Positions 8,201-16,893 of a stretch of DNA of 64,000 nucleotides are shown here, piece after piece. The DNA is from Nitrospinota bacterium (GTDB taxonomy: Bacteria > Nitrospinota_A > UBA7883 > JACRLM01): NCBI GenBank assembly GCA_016208975.1, contig JACQXA010000001.1, forward strand, positions 251,834 to 315,833, written 5' to 3'. Below the pieces are notes generated by a model, which searched no databases, was not told the origin of the DNA, and worked only from the letters and a program-made list of their open reading frames with translations. The translations under genes and the position numbers were made by a program. Numbering within the stretch: the stretch's first letter is position 1; the number at the start of each line of letters is the position of its first letter.

Positions 8201-8229
8201 TTGACCCCGGACGCGCCGCAAATTACAAT
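8201..8229 (+). promoter_or_regulatory. Predicted sigma70-type promoter of the CBS-domain gene
   Basis: TTGACC and TACAAT are separated by exactly 17 bases, with the -10 about 40 bases before the ATG at 8269. Both boxes match consensus at 5 of 6 positions. It diverges from the promoter of the radical SAM operon, so 8133-8200 is a shared upstream region. Confidence 0.65.
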
Positions 8230-8268
8230 TAACGTAGAAATCAAGCTTACATCTTTCCAGAGGGGCTT

Positions 8269-8913
8269 ATGCGCGTCGGCCAGTTAATGACAAGAAAAGT
8301 TATATCCGCCTCGCCGGATCAAACCGTTGAGGACGCGTTGAGCCTTATGCTCAAAAACCGGGTGGCCCATTTGCCGGTGCTTGAACGCGGAAATCTGGTG
8401 GGCATCCTTTCTGACAGGGACCTGCGAACCCTCATCTCCCCTAAGAAACATAAATCCGCCAAAGCGAAGGGGAAAGAGCCGTTCAGCAAAAAAGTGCGCG
8501 ATGTGATGACCAAGTCCGTTATCACGGCGGACGCTGGCATGAACATCCACGACGCGGCCAAGATGATGCTCCGGCTCAAGATAGGTTGTCTGCCGGTGAT
8601 AGATAACAACAAGATGGAAGGCATCATTACCAAAGACGACCTTCTGGACGTTTTTGTGGAGCTTCTGAGGACCCTCCAGCAATCATCCAGTATTTACATC
8701 GAGCTGATGGATGAAATTGACGATTGTTCCACGGTGTTCTCGGTTCTCCAAAAACATAAAGCCCGGGTTTTAAGCTATTCAGCCACCCCGGCCGGTAACG
8801 GCCACCGGCAGATCTGCCATTTCAGGCTGGGAAGATGCCCGGTGAAAAAGATAACCCAGGACCTTGCAAAGAAAGGCGTTAAAGTTCTGGAGGCTTTCGG
8901 CGAGGATCTCTAG
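8269..8913 (+). CDS. Tandem CBS-domain protein with ACT-like C-terminus
   Basis: 214 residues with two CBS repeats: residues ~1-60 (VGQLMTRKVISASPDQTVEDA, GILSDRDLR) and ~75-135 (VRDVMTKSVITADAG, GIITKDDLL). The remaining ~75 residues resemble the regulatory ACT-like end of AcuB-type proteins. Paired CBS repeats bind adenine nucleotides and act as energy sensors. A ribosome site (GAGGGG) precedes the ATG. The AmrS-like gene starts 26 bases downstream, so the two may be cotranscribed. The ligand and target are unknown. Confidence 0.85.
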   Translation: MRVGQLMTRKVISASPDQTVEDALSLMLKNRVAHLPVLERGNLVGILSDRDLRTLISPKKHKSAKAKGKEPFSKKVRDVMTKSVITADAGMNIHDAAKMMLRLKIGCLPVIDNNKMEGIITKDDLLDVFVELLRTLQQSSSIYIELMDEIDDCSTVFSVLQKHKARVLSYSATPAGNGHRQICHFRLGRCPVKKITQDLAKKGVKVLEAFGEDL

Positions 8914-8939
8914 ATAACAAACGTTTGAAGGGGCTCACC

Positions 8940-9950
8940 ATGGAGGAGATGAAACCGCCTCCCGGGGCCCGCCCGGCCCTTTATTGGGAGCCGATGGACA
9001 AAGGGCGCGTGCGATGCCGCCTTTGTCCGTTCAACTGCGTTCTTTCCGAATGCAAAACGGGAATTTGCGCCGGAAAGACCAACGTGGGGGGCATACTTTA
9101 CGCCGTAAATTACGCATTCACCACTTCCATCAACCTCGACCCGATGGAAAAAAAGCCTCTCTATCATTTTTACCCCGGCTCTTCCATCCTCTCCATCGGC
9201 CCTAACGGATGTAACATGGCTTGCGACTTCTGCCAGAACTATTACATATCCCAGCAATCGGCCCCGACTGAGCGGCTTATGCCTGAAGAGGCGGCGGCGC
9301 TGGCGGTCTCTTACGGATCTGTGGGACTGGCGTACACCTATGCCGAACCGCTTATCTGGTACGAGTATGTGCTGGACACCTCAAAGGAGGTTCGCAAGGC
9401 CGGGCTCAAGAATGTGCTGGTGACCAACGGCATGATAAACCCGGAGCCGATGATGGAACTTTTGCCCTACACCGACGCCATGAATATAGACATAAAATCA
9501 ATGGATCCGGCGTTTTACAGAAAGGTCTGCCACGGTATGCTGGAGCCTGTGCTGGAGACGGTGAAACTGACTTTCGCCCGGACCCACGTGGAGATAACCA
9601 ATCTGGTCATCCCCGGGTTCAACGACAGCGATGAGATGTTCCACCAGCTTACCGATTTCCTGGCGGACTTGAGCCCCTACATACCACTGCATTTTTCCAG
9701 GTACCATCCGGATTACAAGCTCCACGCTCCGCCTACGCCGTTGGATACGCTGTTGAGGGCGGCCCGTATCGCCTCCGAAAAGCTGAAGTACGTATATATA
9801 GGGAACGTGCATACGGACACCCATAACCAGACCAAATGCCCGTTCTGCGGGAAGATTGTTATTGAACGGGGCGGGTTCAGCGTTTACAGGGTTTCTTTGA
9901 CGAAGGGTAAATGCAACTTCTGCGGGGGAGACACCGGGGTGATAATGTGA
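8940..9950 (+). CDS. amrS: AmmeMemoRadiSam-system radical SAM enzyme
   Basis: 336 residues from the ATG at 8940, which follows a GAAGGGG ribosome site; a TTG at 8925 is also in frame. The N-terminus has a cysteine cluster (CRLCPFNC, then C and GIC) followed by the radical SAM motif CNMACDFC. This is the layout of the PflA-like AmrS family. Two CxxC pairs at the C-terminus (CPFCGK, CNFCGG) form a zinc ribbon present in some members. AmrS is normally encoded with Memo and AMMECR1 proteins; neither is next to it here. The family call is strong; the reaction is not settled. Confidence 0.88.
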   Translation: MEEMKPPPGARPALYWEPMDKGRVRCRLCPFNCVLSECKTGICAGKTNVGGILYAVNYAFTTSINLDPMEKKPLYHFYPGSSILSIGPNGCNMACDFCQNYYISQQSAPTERLMPEEAAALAVSYGSVGLAYTYAEPLIWYEYVLDTSKEVRKAGLKNVLVTNGMINPEPMMELLPYTDAMNIDIKSMDPAFYRKVCHGMLEPVLETVKLTFARTHVEITNLVIPGFNDSDEMFHQLTDFLADLSPYIPLHFSRYHPDYKLHAPPTPLDTLLRAARIASEKLKYVYIGNVHTDTHNQTKCPFCGKIVIERGGFSVYRVSLTKGKCNFCGGDTGVIM

Positions 9951-9958
9951 CCCGGGCG

Positions 9959-11239
9959 CTACACCGCGTCTTCCTTCATTTCCGCATACACTTGGCGTTC
10001 AGTGGTGTCGCGCGGCTCCTTGTTCATAACACGAGGCAATCTTTTATACGTCAGCGCGATTAAGAGCGCCGCCGTGAGCGACAATAGCAAAACCTGCCCC
10101 GTGAGAGCCGCGTATATCCAGTTCAACCCGCGCCATTTTTCGATGGCCGCCACCTCGTAAACCGCTATGGAGCCCAGCCCGAAGGTAAAGGTGAACTTTA
10201 TGCCGTACCCTGTGGACAGCCAGCGGCGGGGCAGGAATTTTGTCACCAGGCTGTTCTCTATAGGTTGCATCCCCAGCGAGAAGAAAAGGAACAACCCCGT
10301 GACGACATATAAAGGCATGTCGGTCAAAAAGAACATGGCCGCCACGAAAGGCAAAGCCATGGTTTGAACCATGAAATAGGCTTTGCGCAGGTCCATGGCG
10401 TCGGCTATCCTGCCCCCCACATACTGCCCGGCGATGGTGAACATATACAGGGTGGATACCAGCAGGCCCGCCGCGCCGGAACCGGCGTTTGCCCCGGTGG
10501 ACGGGGTGAAGCTGGCGATAATACCCACCAGCTCGCTGGCCCGCATCTCGAAATAAGCGGGCAACGCCGTTAGGTTCGCCCGGTACGTGAAACCGCCAAG
10601 CGTCATGGCGAAACAGAGGATGGCGAAATACAGCCAATATTCTTTTTTATGGGTGTCTTTCCCTTTCACAGCCTCAATTTCATGATGGGGGCGTTCATCA
10701 AATGAAAAGAGGCCTCCCAGGAAAAACCCGGCGATGCCCAGCATACCGGCGATGATATACACCCATCGCCAGTCGAAAAACAGCAGGGTCAGCCCGGCCA
10801 GCAAAGGGGCGGAAGCCTCGCCCAGCGCCCCGAAAATGCCGTTTATGCCGTGGGCTTTCCCCTGCTCCTCTATCTCCTTGGCGATCAATCCCAGCCCCAC
10901 GGGATGATATAGTCCGCAGAATAGCCCTATCACCGCCAGGGCCATGGTGAAATCGGTAACACTGGTGGACATCCCGGCCAATAAAGAGCCTATCCCCACC
11001 CCAAACATGCATATTTTGAGCAAGGCGGATTTGGACCAGAGATCGGCCACATAACCCGCAGGAAGGGCCAGGGCGCCGTACAGGAAATACATCATGAAAC
11101 TCAGCGGGAACACCTCTGCGATAGAGAGCCCCATTTCCCGGGAAAAGGGCATGACGATGGCCGGGAATATGAGGATGTTCATATGTATGAGGTAGTGGGC
11201 CATGCTGGCCAGGGCCACAATCCTTTTTTCCCGCGGCAC
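9959..11239 (-). CDS. Major facilitator superfamily transporter
   Basis: 426 residues with about twelve hydrophobic segments in two halves separated by a charged loop near residue 195 (DERPHHEIEAVKGKDTHKK). It resembles fosmidomycin-resistance-type and sugar-phosphate-type MFS proteins but has no substrate-defining motif. It starts with GTG at 11239 and converges on the AmrS gene, the stops being 8 bases apart. The substrate is unknown. Confidence 0.8.
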   Translation of the reverse strand: MPREKRIVALASMAHYLIHMNILIFPAIVMPFSREMGLSIAEVFPLSFMMYFLYGALALPAGYVADLWSKSALLKICMFGVGIGSLLAGMSTSVTDFTMALAVIGLFCGLYHPVGLGLIAKEIEEQGKAHGINGIFGALGEASAPLLAGLTLLFFDWRWVYIIAGMLGIAGFFLGGLFSFDERPHHEIEAVKGKDTHKKEYWLYFAILCFAMTLGGFTYRANLTALPAYFEMRASELVGIIASFTPSTGANAGSGAAGLLVSTLYMFTIAGQYVGGRIADAMDLRKAYFMVQTMALPFVAAMFFLTDMPLYVVTGLFLFFSLGMQPIENSLVTKFLPRRWLSTGYGIKFTFTFGLGSIAVYEVAAIEKWRGLNWIYAALTGQVLLLSLTAALLIALTYKRLPRVMNKEPRDTTERQVYAEMKEDAV

Positions 11240-11334
11240 TTTCGATATAACTCCAAACAGCTTTTATAGATATGGTAAAGGAACGCGGGGGATTTATCAA
11301 AGCACCCCAGCCGAGGGTAAGCGGACGGGTGCGC

Positions 11335-11885
11335 TACCCGCGTCCCCGTGGTCGCTGACCACGGTTACCGCGCCATGGAAATACCGGGGTCGGGCGACCC
11401 CGGCGAAGCGAAACCGCGGCGACAGCGGGTCAATTATCAAAACAGAGTGGCGGACCTTTTTCATAAATGTTGTCATGCCGGACTTGATCCGGCATCCGGG
11501 CCTTGATTCTTTACCCGCTTCCCCGTGGTCGCTGACCACGGTTACCGCGCCATGGAAATACTGGGGTCGGGCGACCCCGGCGAAGCGAAACCGCGGCGAC
11601 AGCAGGTCAATTATCAAAACAGGAGAGGCGGACCTTTTTCATAAATGTTGTCATGCCGGACTTGATCCGGCATCCGGGCCTTGATTCTTTACCCGCTTCC
11701 CCGTGGTCGAGAGGCGGACCTTTTTCATAAATGTTGTCATGCCGGACTTGATCCGGCATCCGGGCCTTGATTCTTTACCCGCTTCCCCGTGGTCGCTGAC
11801 CACGGTTACCGCGCCATGGAAATACCGGGGTCGGGCGACCCCGGCGAAGCTAAACCGCGGCGACAGCGCGAAGCGAACTATTTAG
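11335..11885. repeat. Imperfect tandem array of ~178-bp palindromic intergenic repeats
   Basis: A unit of about 178 bases recurs. Its CCCCGTGGTCG landmark lies at 11344, 11521, 11699 and 11785. The third copy is shortened to about 86 bases by a clean internal deletion joining GTGGTCG to AGAGGCGG. Each full unit contains three palindromes: GCCGGA-CTTGA-TCCGGC, GTGGTC-GCT-GACCAC and GGGGTC-GGGC-GACCCC. The first landmark GTCATGCCGG lies at 11472, 11650 and 11736. The units are too long and lack spacers for a CRISPR. This is a mobile intergenic repeat that has duplicated in place. Confidence 0.88.
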
Positions 11886-11892
11886 CGCCCCG

Positions 11893-11923
11893 ATCCCGGC
11901 TCGCGCTATCGCTTGGCCGGGAT
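11893..11923. repeat. Hairpin-forming repeat at the end of the array
   Basis: ATCCCGGC at 11893-11900 pairs with GCCGGGAT at 11916-11923 across a 15-base loop. It lies just past the last unit of the tandem array and resembles another common intergenic palindrome. No T-run follows, so terminator function is doubtful. Confidence 0.6.
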
Positions 11924-12085
11924 GACACGGCGCCATGGTATCTATGCATGAACCCCGGTTCCCGGTAATAAACACTCATCAAAAATTATTAATCCGTCCC
12001 TGCCTGTTTGATGTAGTATTTAGTTGACCAAAACGGCAACCGTGCTGGAGCCCCAGGTTAAAAGGCCCGGCGGATTGGGGGGACG

Positions 12086-14188
12086 ATGCTGGAACCTCTT
12101 TTGTATCCTGAATCGGTAGCGGTCATTGGCGCCTCCAAATCGCCAGGCAAGGTTGGCTACGAGATACTCAACAACCTTGTGAAAGGCGGTTTTGCCGGGG
12201 AACTCATCCCCGTAAACCCCACCGCCGACGAAATCATGGGGGTAAAGTGCTTCCCCGACATCACCAAACACGAAGGCCCGGTGGACCTTTCGGTTATCGC
12301 CGTTCCCACGGCGGCGGTGAAAGCGGCGGTTGAGGGCTCCATAAAAGCCGGGGTGAAGGCAATCATCGTCATCACCGCCGGGTTTAAGGAAACCGGCCAT
12401 GACGGAGCCGAGCTTGAAAAAGAGATAGCGGCCATCTGCGCCGCCCGCAACGTGCGCATCATGGGCCCCAACTGCCTGGGGCTGATAAACACCCATCACA
12501 AGTTCAACGCCTCTTTCGCCCGGCGGATGCCCCACACGGGGGGAATCTCGGTTATCTCCCAGTCCGGCGCGTTATGCACCGCCATACTGGACTGGGCGGC
12601 GGAGCGGCACACCGGCCTTGCGAAACTCATCAGTTTCGGCAACAAGGCGGATTTGAACGAGAGCGATTTCCTGCGCGCCCTGGGCCGGGACGAAGACACC
12701 CGCGTGATAATGGGGTATCTGGAAAACATCACCAACGGCGACGAGTTCATAAAAGTGGCCGAAGACGTGGCCAACCGCAAACCGGTGGTCCTGCTGAAAG
12801 TGGGCTCCACCAAGGCGGGAATGAAAGCGGCCTCGTCCCACACTGGCAGTCTGGCCGGGGCGGACATAGCCTATGGCGCCGCCTTCAAACGGGCCGGCGT
12901 TATAAGGGTGGAAACCTTCGAGGCGCTGTTCGATTATTCCACGGCCTTCTCCATGCAACCGTTGCCCAAAGGCGACCGGGTGGCCATAATCACCAACGCC
13001 GGGGGGCCGGGCATCATGGCGGCGGACGCGGTGGAAAAATCCGGCATGAAAGTGACCACCCTTGGGATAGACACTGCCTCGGAACTTTCGTGCAAACTAC
13101 CGGCGGCCGCTTCCATAGGGAACCCCATAGACGTGCTGGGAGACGCGGATCCGGAGCGTTACGCCCTGGCCCTGCGCGCCGCGCAGGAAGACGACACGGT
13201 GGACGCCATCATAGTGATCCTCACCCCCCAGGCAATGACCAAACCGGCGGAGACCGCCAGAGCCCTGGCCGGATGTGTGCGGGGCGAAAAACCAATATTG
13301 GCGGCTTTCATGGGCGGGGCCGATGTCCTGCCGGGGCGGGAGGAGCTTGCGGCGGCCAGCCTGCCGGATTACCCGTCGCCAGAACGGGCCGTGGCGGCGC
13401 TGAAAGCGATGCATGACTATGTGTTATGGCGCAAACGCCCGCCGAGGATAATCGCCAAATTCCCAGTGAACCGGCGGCGGGTGGAGCGGATAATCACCCA
13501 CCACATGCGGGCGAACCGTCTGCAAATCGGCGAGGTGATGGCCAAGGAGATTCTTAAAGCTTACGGGTTTAACGTGCCCGAGGGCCAACTGGCCGCCAAC
13601 GCCGAGGAGGCGCTGGACGTGGCCGACCGCATAGGCTACCCCGTGGCCATGAAGATCGCCTCGCCGGATATCATCCACAAGTCAGATTTCGGCGGTGTGC
13701 GGCTGGGGCTTATCAACGCCGAAGCGGTAACGGACGCTTTCGACCTGATGATGGCGCGGATAAAGCGCCGGTCGCCGGACGTTCAGCTTGAAGGGGTGTA
13801 CGTGGAGAAGATGGCCACCCGGGGCCGGGAGGTTATCGTTGGGATGACGCGGGATCCGCAGTTCGGCCCTATGCTCATGTTCGGCCTGGGCGGCATATTC
13901 GTGGAAGTGATGAAAGACGTCACATTCTATCTGGCCCCCATAACCGCCGAGGACGCCATGCAGATGCTCAAGTCCACCCGCTCATACGCGCTTCTCAAGG
14001 GGGCGCGGGGCCAGCGCCCGGTGGACCTTAACGCCATAGCCCAGGGATTACAGCGCATCAGCCAGCTGGCCACCGATTTCCCGCAGATAGCCGAGCTGGA
14101 CATCAACCCCTTCATAGTCGGCGAGGTGGGCGCGGAACCCACTGTGGCGGACGCCAGGATAACCCTTTCGCTGGATGTAAAACCATGA
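12086..14188 (+). CDS. ADP-forming acetyl-/acyl-CoA synthetase, fused alpha and beta subunits
   Basis: 700 residues. The N-terminal CoA-binding domain (SVAVIGASKSPGKVG) leads into succinyl-CoA-ligase-like domains with the phospho-histidine region SSHTGSLAG near residue 255. A C-terminal ATP-grasp domain follows from about residue 475 (MAKEILKAYGFNVPEG, YPVAMKIASPDIIHKSDFGGV, DINPF). It interconverts acyl-CoA, ADP and phosphate with acid, CoA and ATP, saving energy by substrate-level phosphorylation, typically in fermentation. A GGGGGG ribosome site precedes the ATG. Its last bases (ATGA) overlap the start of the CoA-transferase/GNAT gene, so the two are coupled. Confidence 0.9.
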   Translation: MLEPLLYPESVAVIGASKSPGKVGYEILNNLVKGGFAGELIPVNPTADEIMGVKCFPDITKHEGPVDLSVIAVPTAAVKAAVEGSIKAGVKAIIVITAGFKETGHDGAELEKEIAAICAARNVRIMGPNCLGLINTHHKFNASFARRMPHTGGISVISQSGALCTAILDWAAERHTGLAKLISFGNKADLNESDFLRALGRDEDTRVIMGYLENITNGDEFIKVAEDVANRKPVVLLKVGSTKAGMKAASSHTGSLAGADIAYGAAFKRAGVIRVETFEALFDYSTAFSMQPLPKGDRVAIITNAGGPGIMAADAVEKSGMKVTTLGIDTASELSCKLPAAASIGNPIDVLGDADPERYALALRAAQEDDTVDAIIVILTPQAMTKPAETARALAGCVRGEKPILAAFMGGADVLPGREELAAASLPDYPSPERAVAALKAMHDYVLWRKRPPRIIAKFPVNRRRVERIITHHMRANRLQIGEVMAKEILKAYGFNVPEGQLAANAEEALDVADRIGYPVAMKIASPDIIHKSDFGGVRLGLINAEAVTDAFDLMMARIKRRSPDVQLEGVYVEKMATRGREVIVGMTRDPQFGPMLMFGLGGIFVEVMKDVTFYLAPITAEDAMQMLKSTRSYALLKGARGQRPVDLNAIAQGLQRISQLATDFPQIAELDINPFIVGEVGAEPTVADARITLSLDVKP

Positions 14189-16065
14189 GCGGCGAAGAGA
14201 AGATTTCATTCGACCCTGCCTGGCAGGAAAAATACAGGGACATGATAATGACCCCGGCCCAGGCGGTTTTAAAAGTGCGGCCGGGGCACAGGGTTTTCAT
14301 CGGCTCCGGATGCGCGGAGCCTGAAGAGCTGGTGAGGTCGCTCACCAGGCGAAGCGCGGAGCTGGCGGACATTGAGATAGTGCACCTGGTCACCCATGGC
14401 GTGGCTCCATACGCCACAAGGGAAATGGCGGACCATTTCACGGTGAACAGCTTCTTCATCGGCGACAACGTGCGGGAGATAATCCAGGCGGGATACGGGC
14501 ATTACACACCCATATTCCTTTCAGACATACCGCGCCTTATGAAAAGCGGCCAGCTCCGGGTGGACGTGGCGCTTATCCAGGTAAGCCCCCCGGACGAGAA
14601 GGGTTTTTGCAGTCTTGGCGTTTCGGTGGACATCGTAAAAAGCGCCGCGGAGAACGCGGGGCTTGTTATCGCCCAGGTGAACCCTAAAATGCCCCGCACG
14701 TTGGGCGACAGTTTCATTCATGTGTACGATCTGGACATCCTGGCCCCGGTGGACGAGCCTGTCATAGAGGTTAAACCCCTTGAGGTTACCGATGTGATGC
14801 GCCAGGTGGGCGAAAACCTTTCGAGCCTTATAGAGGACGGATCCACCATAGAGGTGGGGATAGGCCGGATACCGCAAAGCATCCTGCTGTTCCTCAAGGA
14901 TAAAAAAGACCTGGGGATCCACTCCGAGATGTTCACGGACACCCTGCTGGAGCTTATCGGGTCCGGCGCGGTGACAGGGGCGTTAAAAGCGATAGACCGG
15001 GGAAAGATTGTGGCCAGTTTCTGTATCGGTAGCCGGAAACTTTACGATTATGTCCACAATAACCCCATGTTCTATTTCCGGCCCACCGAGTATGTGAACG
15101 ATTCGTCCATCATAGGCCAGCTCCACAAGATGGTGGCCATCAACACCGCCATGGAGGTGGACCTTACGGGACAGGTTTGCGCCGACTCCATAGGGACCAA
15201 GTTTTATTCCGGCATCGGCGGACAGGTGGATTTCAACCGGGGGGCGGCCCGGTCGCCGGGGGGCAAGGTCATAATCGCGCTCCCTTCCACGGCCAAGGGC
15301 GGATCCATATCCCGCATTGTCTCGCGGCTTTCGCCCGGGGCCGGTGTGGTTACCACCCGGGGCGGAGTGCATTACGTGGTTACGGAACACGGCGTGGCGT
15401 ACCTGCACGGCAAGAACATCCACGAACGGGCCATGGCGCTAATATCCGTGGCCCATCCGGACCACCGCGAGCGGCTTCTAAAAGAGGCTATTGAACTGAA
15501 GTACGTTAGGCCGGAGATGTCCGAGGTGGAGGGGAAGATATGGCTTTCGCCGCAGGAGTTGAAAACATCCTGTTTGCTGGACGACGGCACGCAGGTCACG
15601 TTCCGCTCCATCCGCCCCACCGATGAACATGCAACCCGCGACCTTTTCTACGCGCTGTCGCAGGAGACCATCTATTACCGGTACATGACCCATCTTACCC
15701 GCATCTCCCACCGGCAGTTGCAGAATTTCGTGTATATAGACCACCGGCACGACGTGGCGATAGTTGGCACGGTGCCAGACCCGTCGGGAGAGGAGATAAT
15801 CGCCGTAGGCAGATATTACCTGGATCCCAAATCGAACCGGGCGGAGGTGGCTTTTGTGGTGCGGGACCAGTGGCAGAACCGGGGGCTGGGCAAGTTCATG
15901 CTCAAGTATCTTGTGAGCGTGGCGCGGCGGAACGGCATCCGGGGGTTCACCGCCGAGGTGTTGCGGGAGAACAAGTCCATGCAGTCGGTGTTCAACAAAA
16001 GCGGGCTTAAAATAAAGAGCGGGCTTAACGAAGGGGTTTACAGCTTCGAGCTGGATTTCGCCTAG
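14185..16065 (+). CDS. Acetyl-CoA hydrolase/transferase fused to a GNAT acetyltransferase domain
   Basis: 626 residues. Residues ~15-440 are an acetyl-CoA hydrolase/CoA-transferase family protein (VFIGSGCAEPEEL, VGIGRIPQSI, HSEMFTD, GGQVDF, VTEHGVAYLHGKN); the Glu of HSEMFTD is in the right place for the acyl-CoA intermediate. From ~470 a GNAT domain follows, with the acetyl-CoA loop DQWQNRGLGKFM. The fusion may couple CoA transfer to regulatory protein acetylation, or the GNAT part may sense acetyl-CoA; both are inference. It is coupled to the acyl-CoA synthetase gene upstream and converges with pssA, overlapping by 4 bases. Confidence 0.87.
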   Translation: MSGEEKISFDPAWQEKYRDMIMTPAQAVLKVRPGHRVFIGSGCAEPEELVRSLTRRSAELADIEIVHLVTHGVAPYATREMADHFTVNSFFIGDNVREIIQAGYGHYTPIFLSDIPRLMKSGQLRVDVALIQVSPPDEKGFCSLGVSVDIVKSAAENAGLVIAQVNPKMPRTLGDSFIHVYDLDILAPVDEPVIEVKPLEVTDVMRQVGENLSSLIEDGSTIEVGIGRIPQSILLFLKDKKDLGIHSEMFTDTLLELIGSGAVTGALKAIDRGKIVASFCIGSRKLYDYVHNNPMFYFRPTEYVNDSSIIGQLHKMVAINTAMEVDLTGQVCADSIGTKFYSGIGGQVDFNRGAARSPGGKVIIALPSTAKGGSISRIVSRLSPGAGVVTTRGGVHYVVTEHGVAYLHGKNIHERAMALISVAHPDHRERLLKEAIELKYVRPEMSEVEGKIWLSPQELKTSCLLDDGTQVTFRSIRPTDEHATRDLFYALSQETIYYRYMTHLTRISHRQLQNFVYIDHRHDVAIVGTVPDPSGEEIIAVGRYYLDPKSNRAEVAFVVRDQWQNRGLGKFMLKYLVSVARRNGIRGFTAEVLRENKSMQSVFNKSGLKIKSGLNEGVYSFELDFA

Positions 16066-16889
16066 CTCTTCCCCATCCCAAGCAGTGAAAGCAGACTTTC
16101 CGTTATAGGATCGTTTCTTCTGGCCCAATACCACTCTATGGGTCCGTGTATGGCGAAAGCCACCCCCATGGCGAACAGCATGTGGTGCGGGAACTGGGCC
16201 ACCACGAAGGCGAAAAGTAAAACACCCATCAGAAGCTGGAACGGCTTCTTGCGGGCCAGGTCCACCTGTTTGAAATTCCTGTATGGGATATTGCTCACCA
16301 TCAGCAGGGCCAGGATATATGTGGCTATCATCACCAGCACAGCCGGGGCCCGGTCCACATCCAGCGCGCCCCTTGTAAGCAGAACCACGGCGGCCAGAAG
16401 GCCCGCCGCCGCCGGAATGGGCAGGCCCACAAACCTGTCCTTGCGCGTTTCAGAAGTCTGGGTGTTGAACCGCGCCAGCCGCAACGCTCCGCAGATCACG
16501 AACAAAAACGCGGCCATCCAGCCCAGCCTGCCGAACGGTTGTAGCACCCAGTTGTACATCAAAATGCCCGGCGCGGCGCCGAAGGACATAAGGTCCGAAA
16601 GGGAGTCGTACTCCACGCCGAAATTGGTGGTGGCTCCGGTGGCGCGGGCTATGCGCCCGTCCAGCCCGTCGAAGAAAATCGCCAGGATTATCATCCAGGC
16701 GGCTATGTAAAAATCCGCGTTGATGGAGGCGATGATCGCGTAAAACCCGCAGAAGAAAGATGCCGACGTTATCAGGCTGGGGACTATGTAAATCCCCTTC
16801 CTGATATTGCCAAAAGCCGCCAAACGCCCTTCCCCGCCATTATTATTGGCGGGCGGTTCGGACTGCTGACTTTCTGTTTCCGGTTCCAT
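16062..16889 (-). CDS. pssA: CDP-diacylglycerol--serine O-phosphatidyltransferase
   Basis: 275 residues, an integral membrane enzyme making phosphatidylserine from CDP-diacylglycerol and serine. The CDP-alcohol phosphotransferase signature is complete (DGLDGRIAR, then G and the two aspartates in GVEYDSLSD). About seven hydrophobic segments follow a short hydrophilic start. It is 4 bases from psd, which acts on its product, so the pair makes phosphatidylethanolamine. The final ~30 residues are extra hydrophilic sequence. Confidence 0.92.
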   Translation of the reverse strand: MEPETESQQSEPPANNNGGEGRLAAFGNIRKGIYIVPSLITSASFFCGFYAIIASINADFYIAAWMIILAIFFDGLDGRIARATGATTNFGVEYDSLSDLMSFGAAPGILMYNWVLQPFGRLGWMAAFLFVICGALRLARFNTQTSETRKDRFVGLPIPAAAGLLAAVVLLTRGALDVDRAPAVLVMIATYILALLMVSNIPYRNFKQVDLARKKPFQLLMGVLLFAFVVAQFPHHMLFAMGVAFAIHGPIEWYWARRNDPITESLLSLLGMGKS

Positions 16890-16893
16890 GGGT

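Larger units (their letters stand above)
11240..12085. other. Intergenic stretch of 846 bases dominated by repeats
   Basis: No gene is supported here. The frames open in this stretch encode the same sequence (MPDLIRHPGLDSLPASP and similar) repeated in register with the DNA repeats. They are translations of palindromic repeat DNA. The interval holds the repeat array and the hairpin listed separately. The last ~150 bases are AT-richer and must carry the promoter for the acyl-CoA synthetase gene, but no convincing -35/-10 pair was found. Confidence 0.7.

Noticed and set aside
11202-11684. Protein with repeated DLIRHPGLDS segments
   Set aside because: Its residues repeat exactly with the 178-base DNA unit; it is translated palindromic repeat DNA, also open on the other strand.
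11335-11885. CRISPR array
   Set aside because: Units are ~178 bases, near identical throughout, with no unique spacers and no cas genes nearby.
12574-13416. 280-codon open frame overlapping the acyl-CoA synthetase on the same strand
   Set aside because: Rich in Gly, Arg and His with no domain; it is a shifted frame of a clearly coding GC-rich gene.
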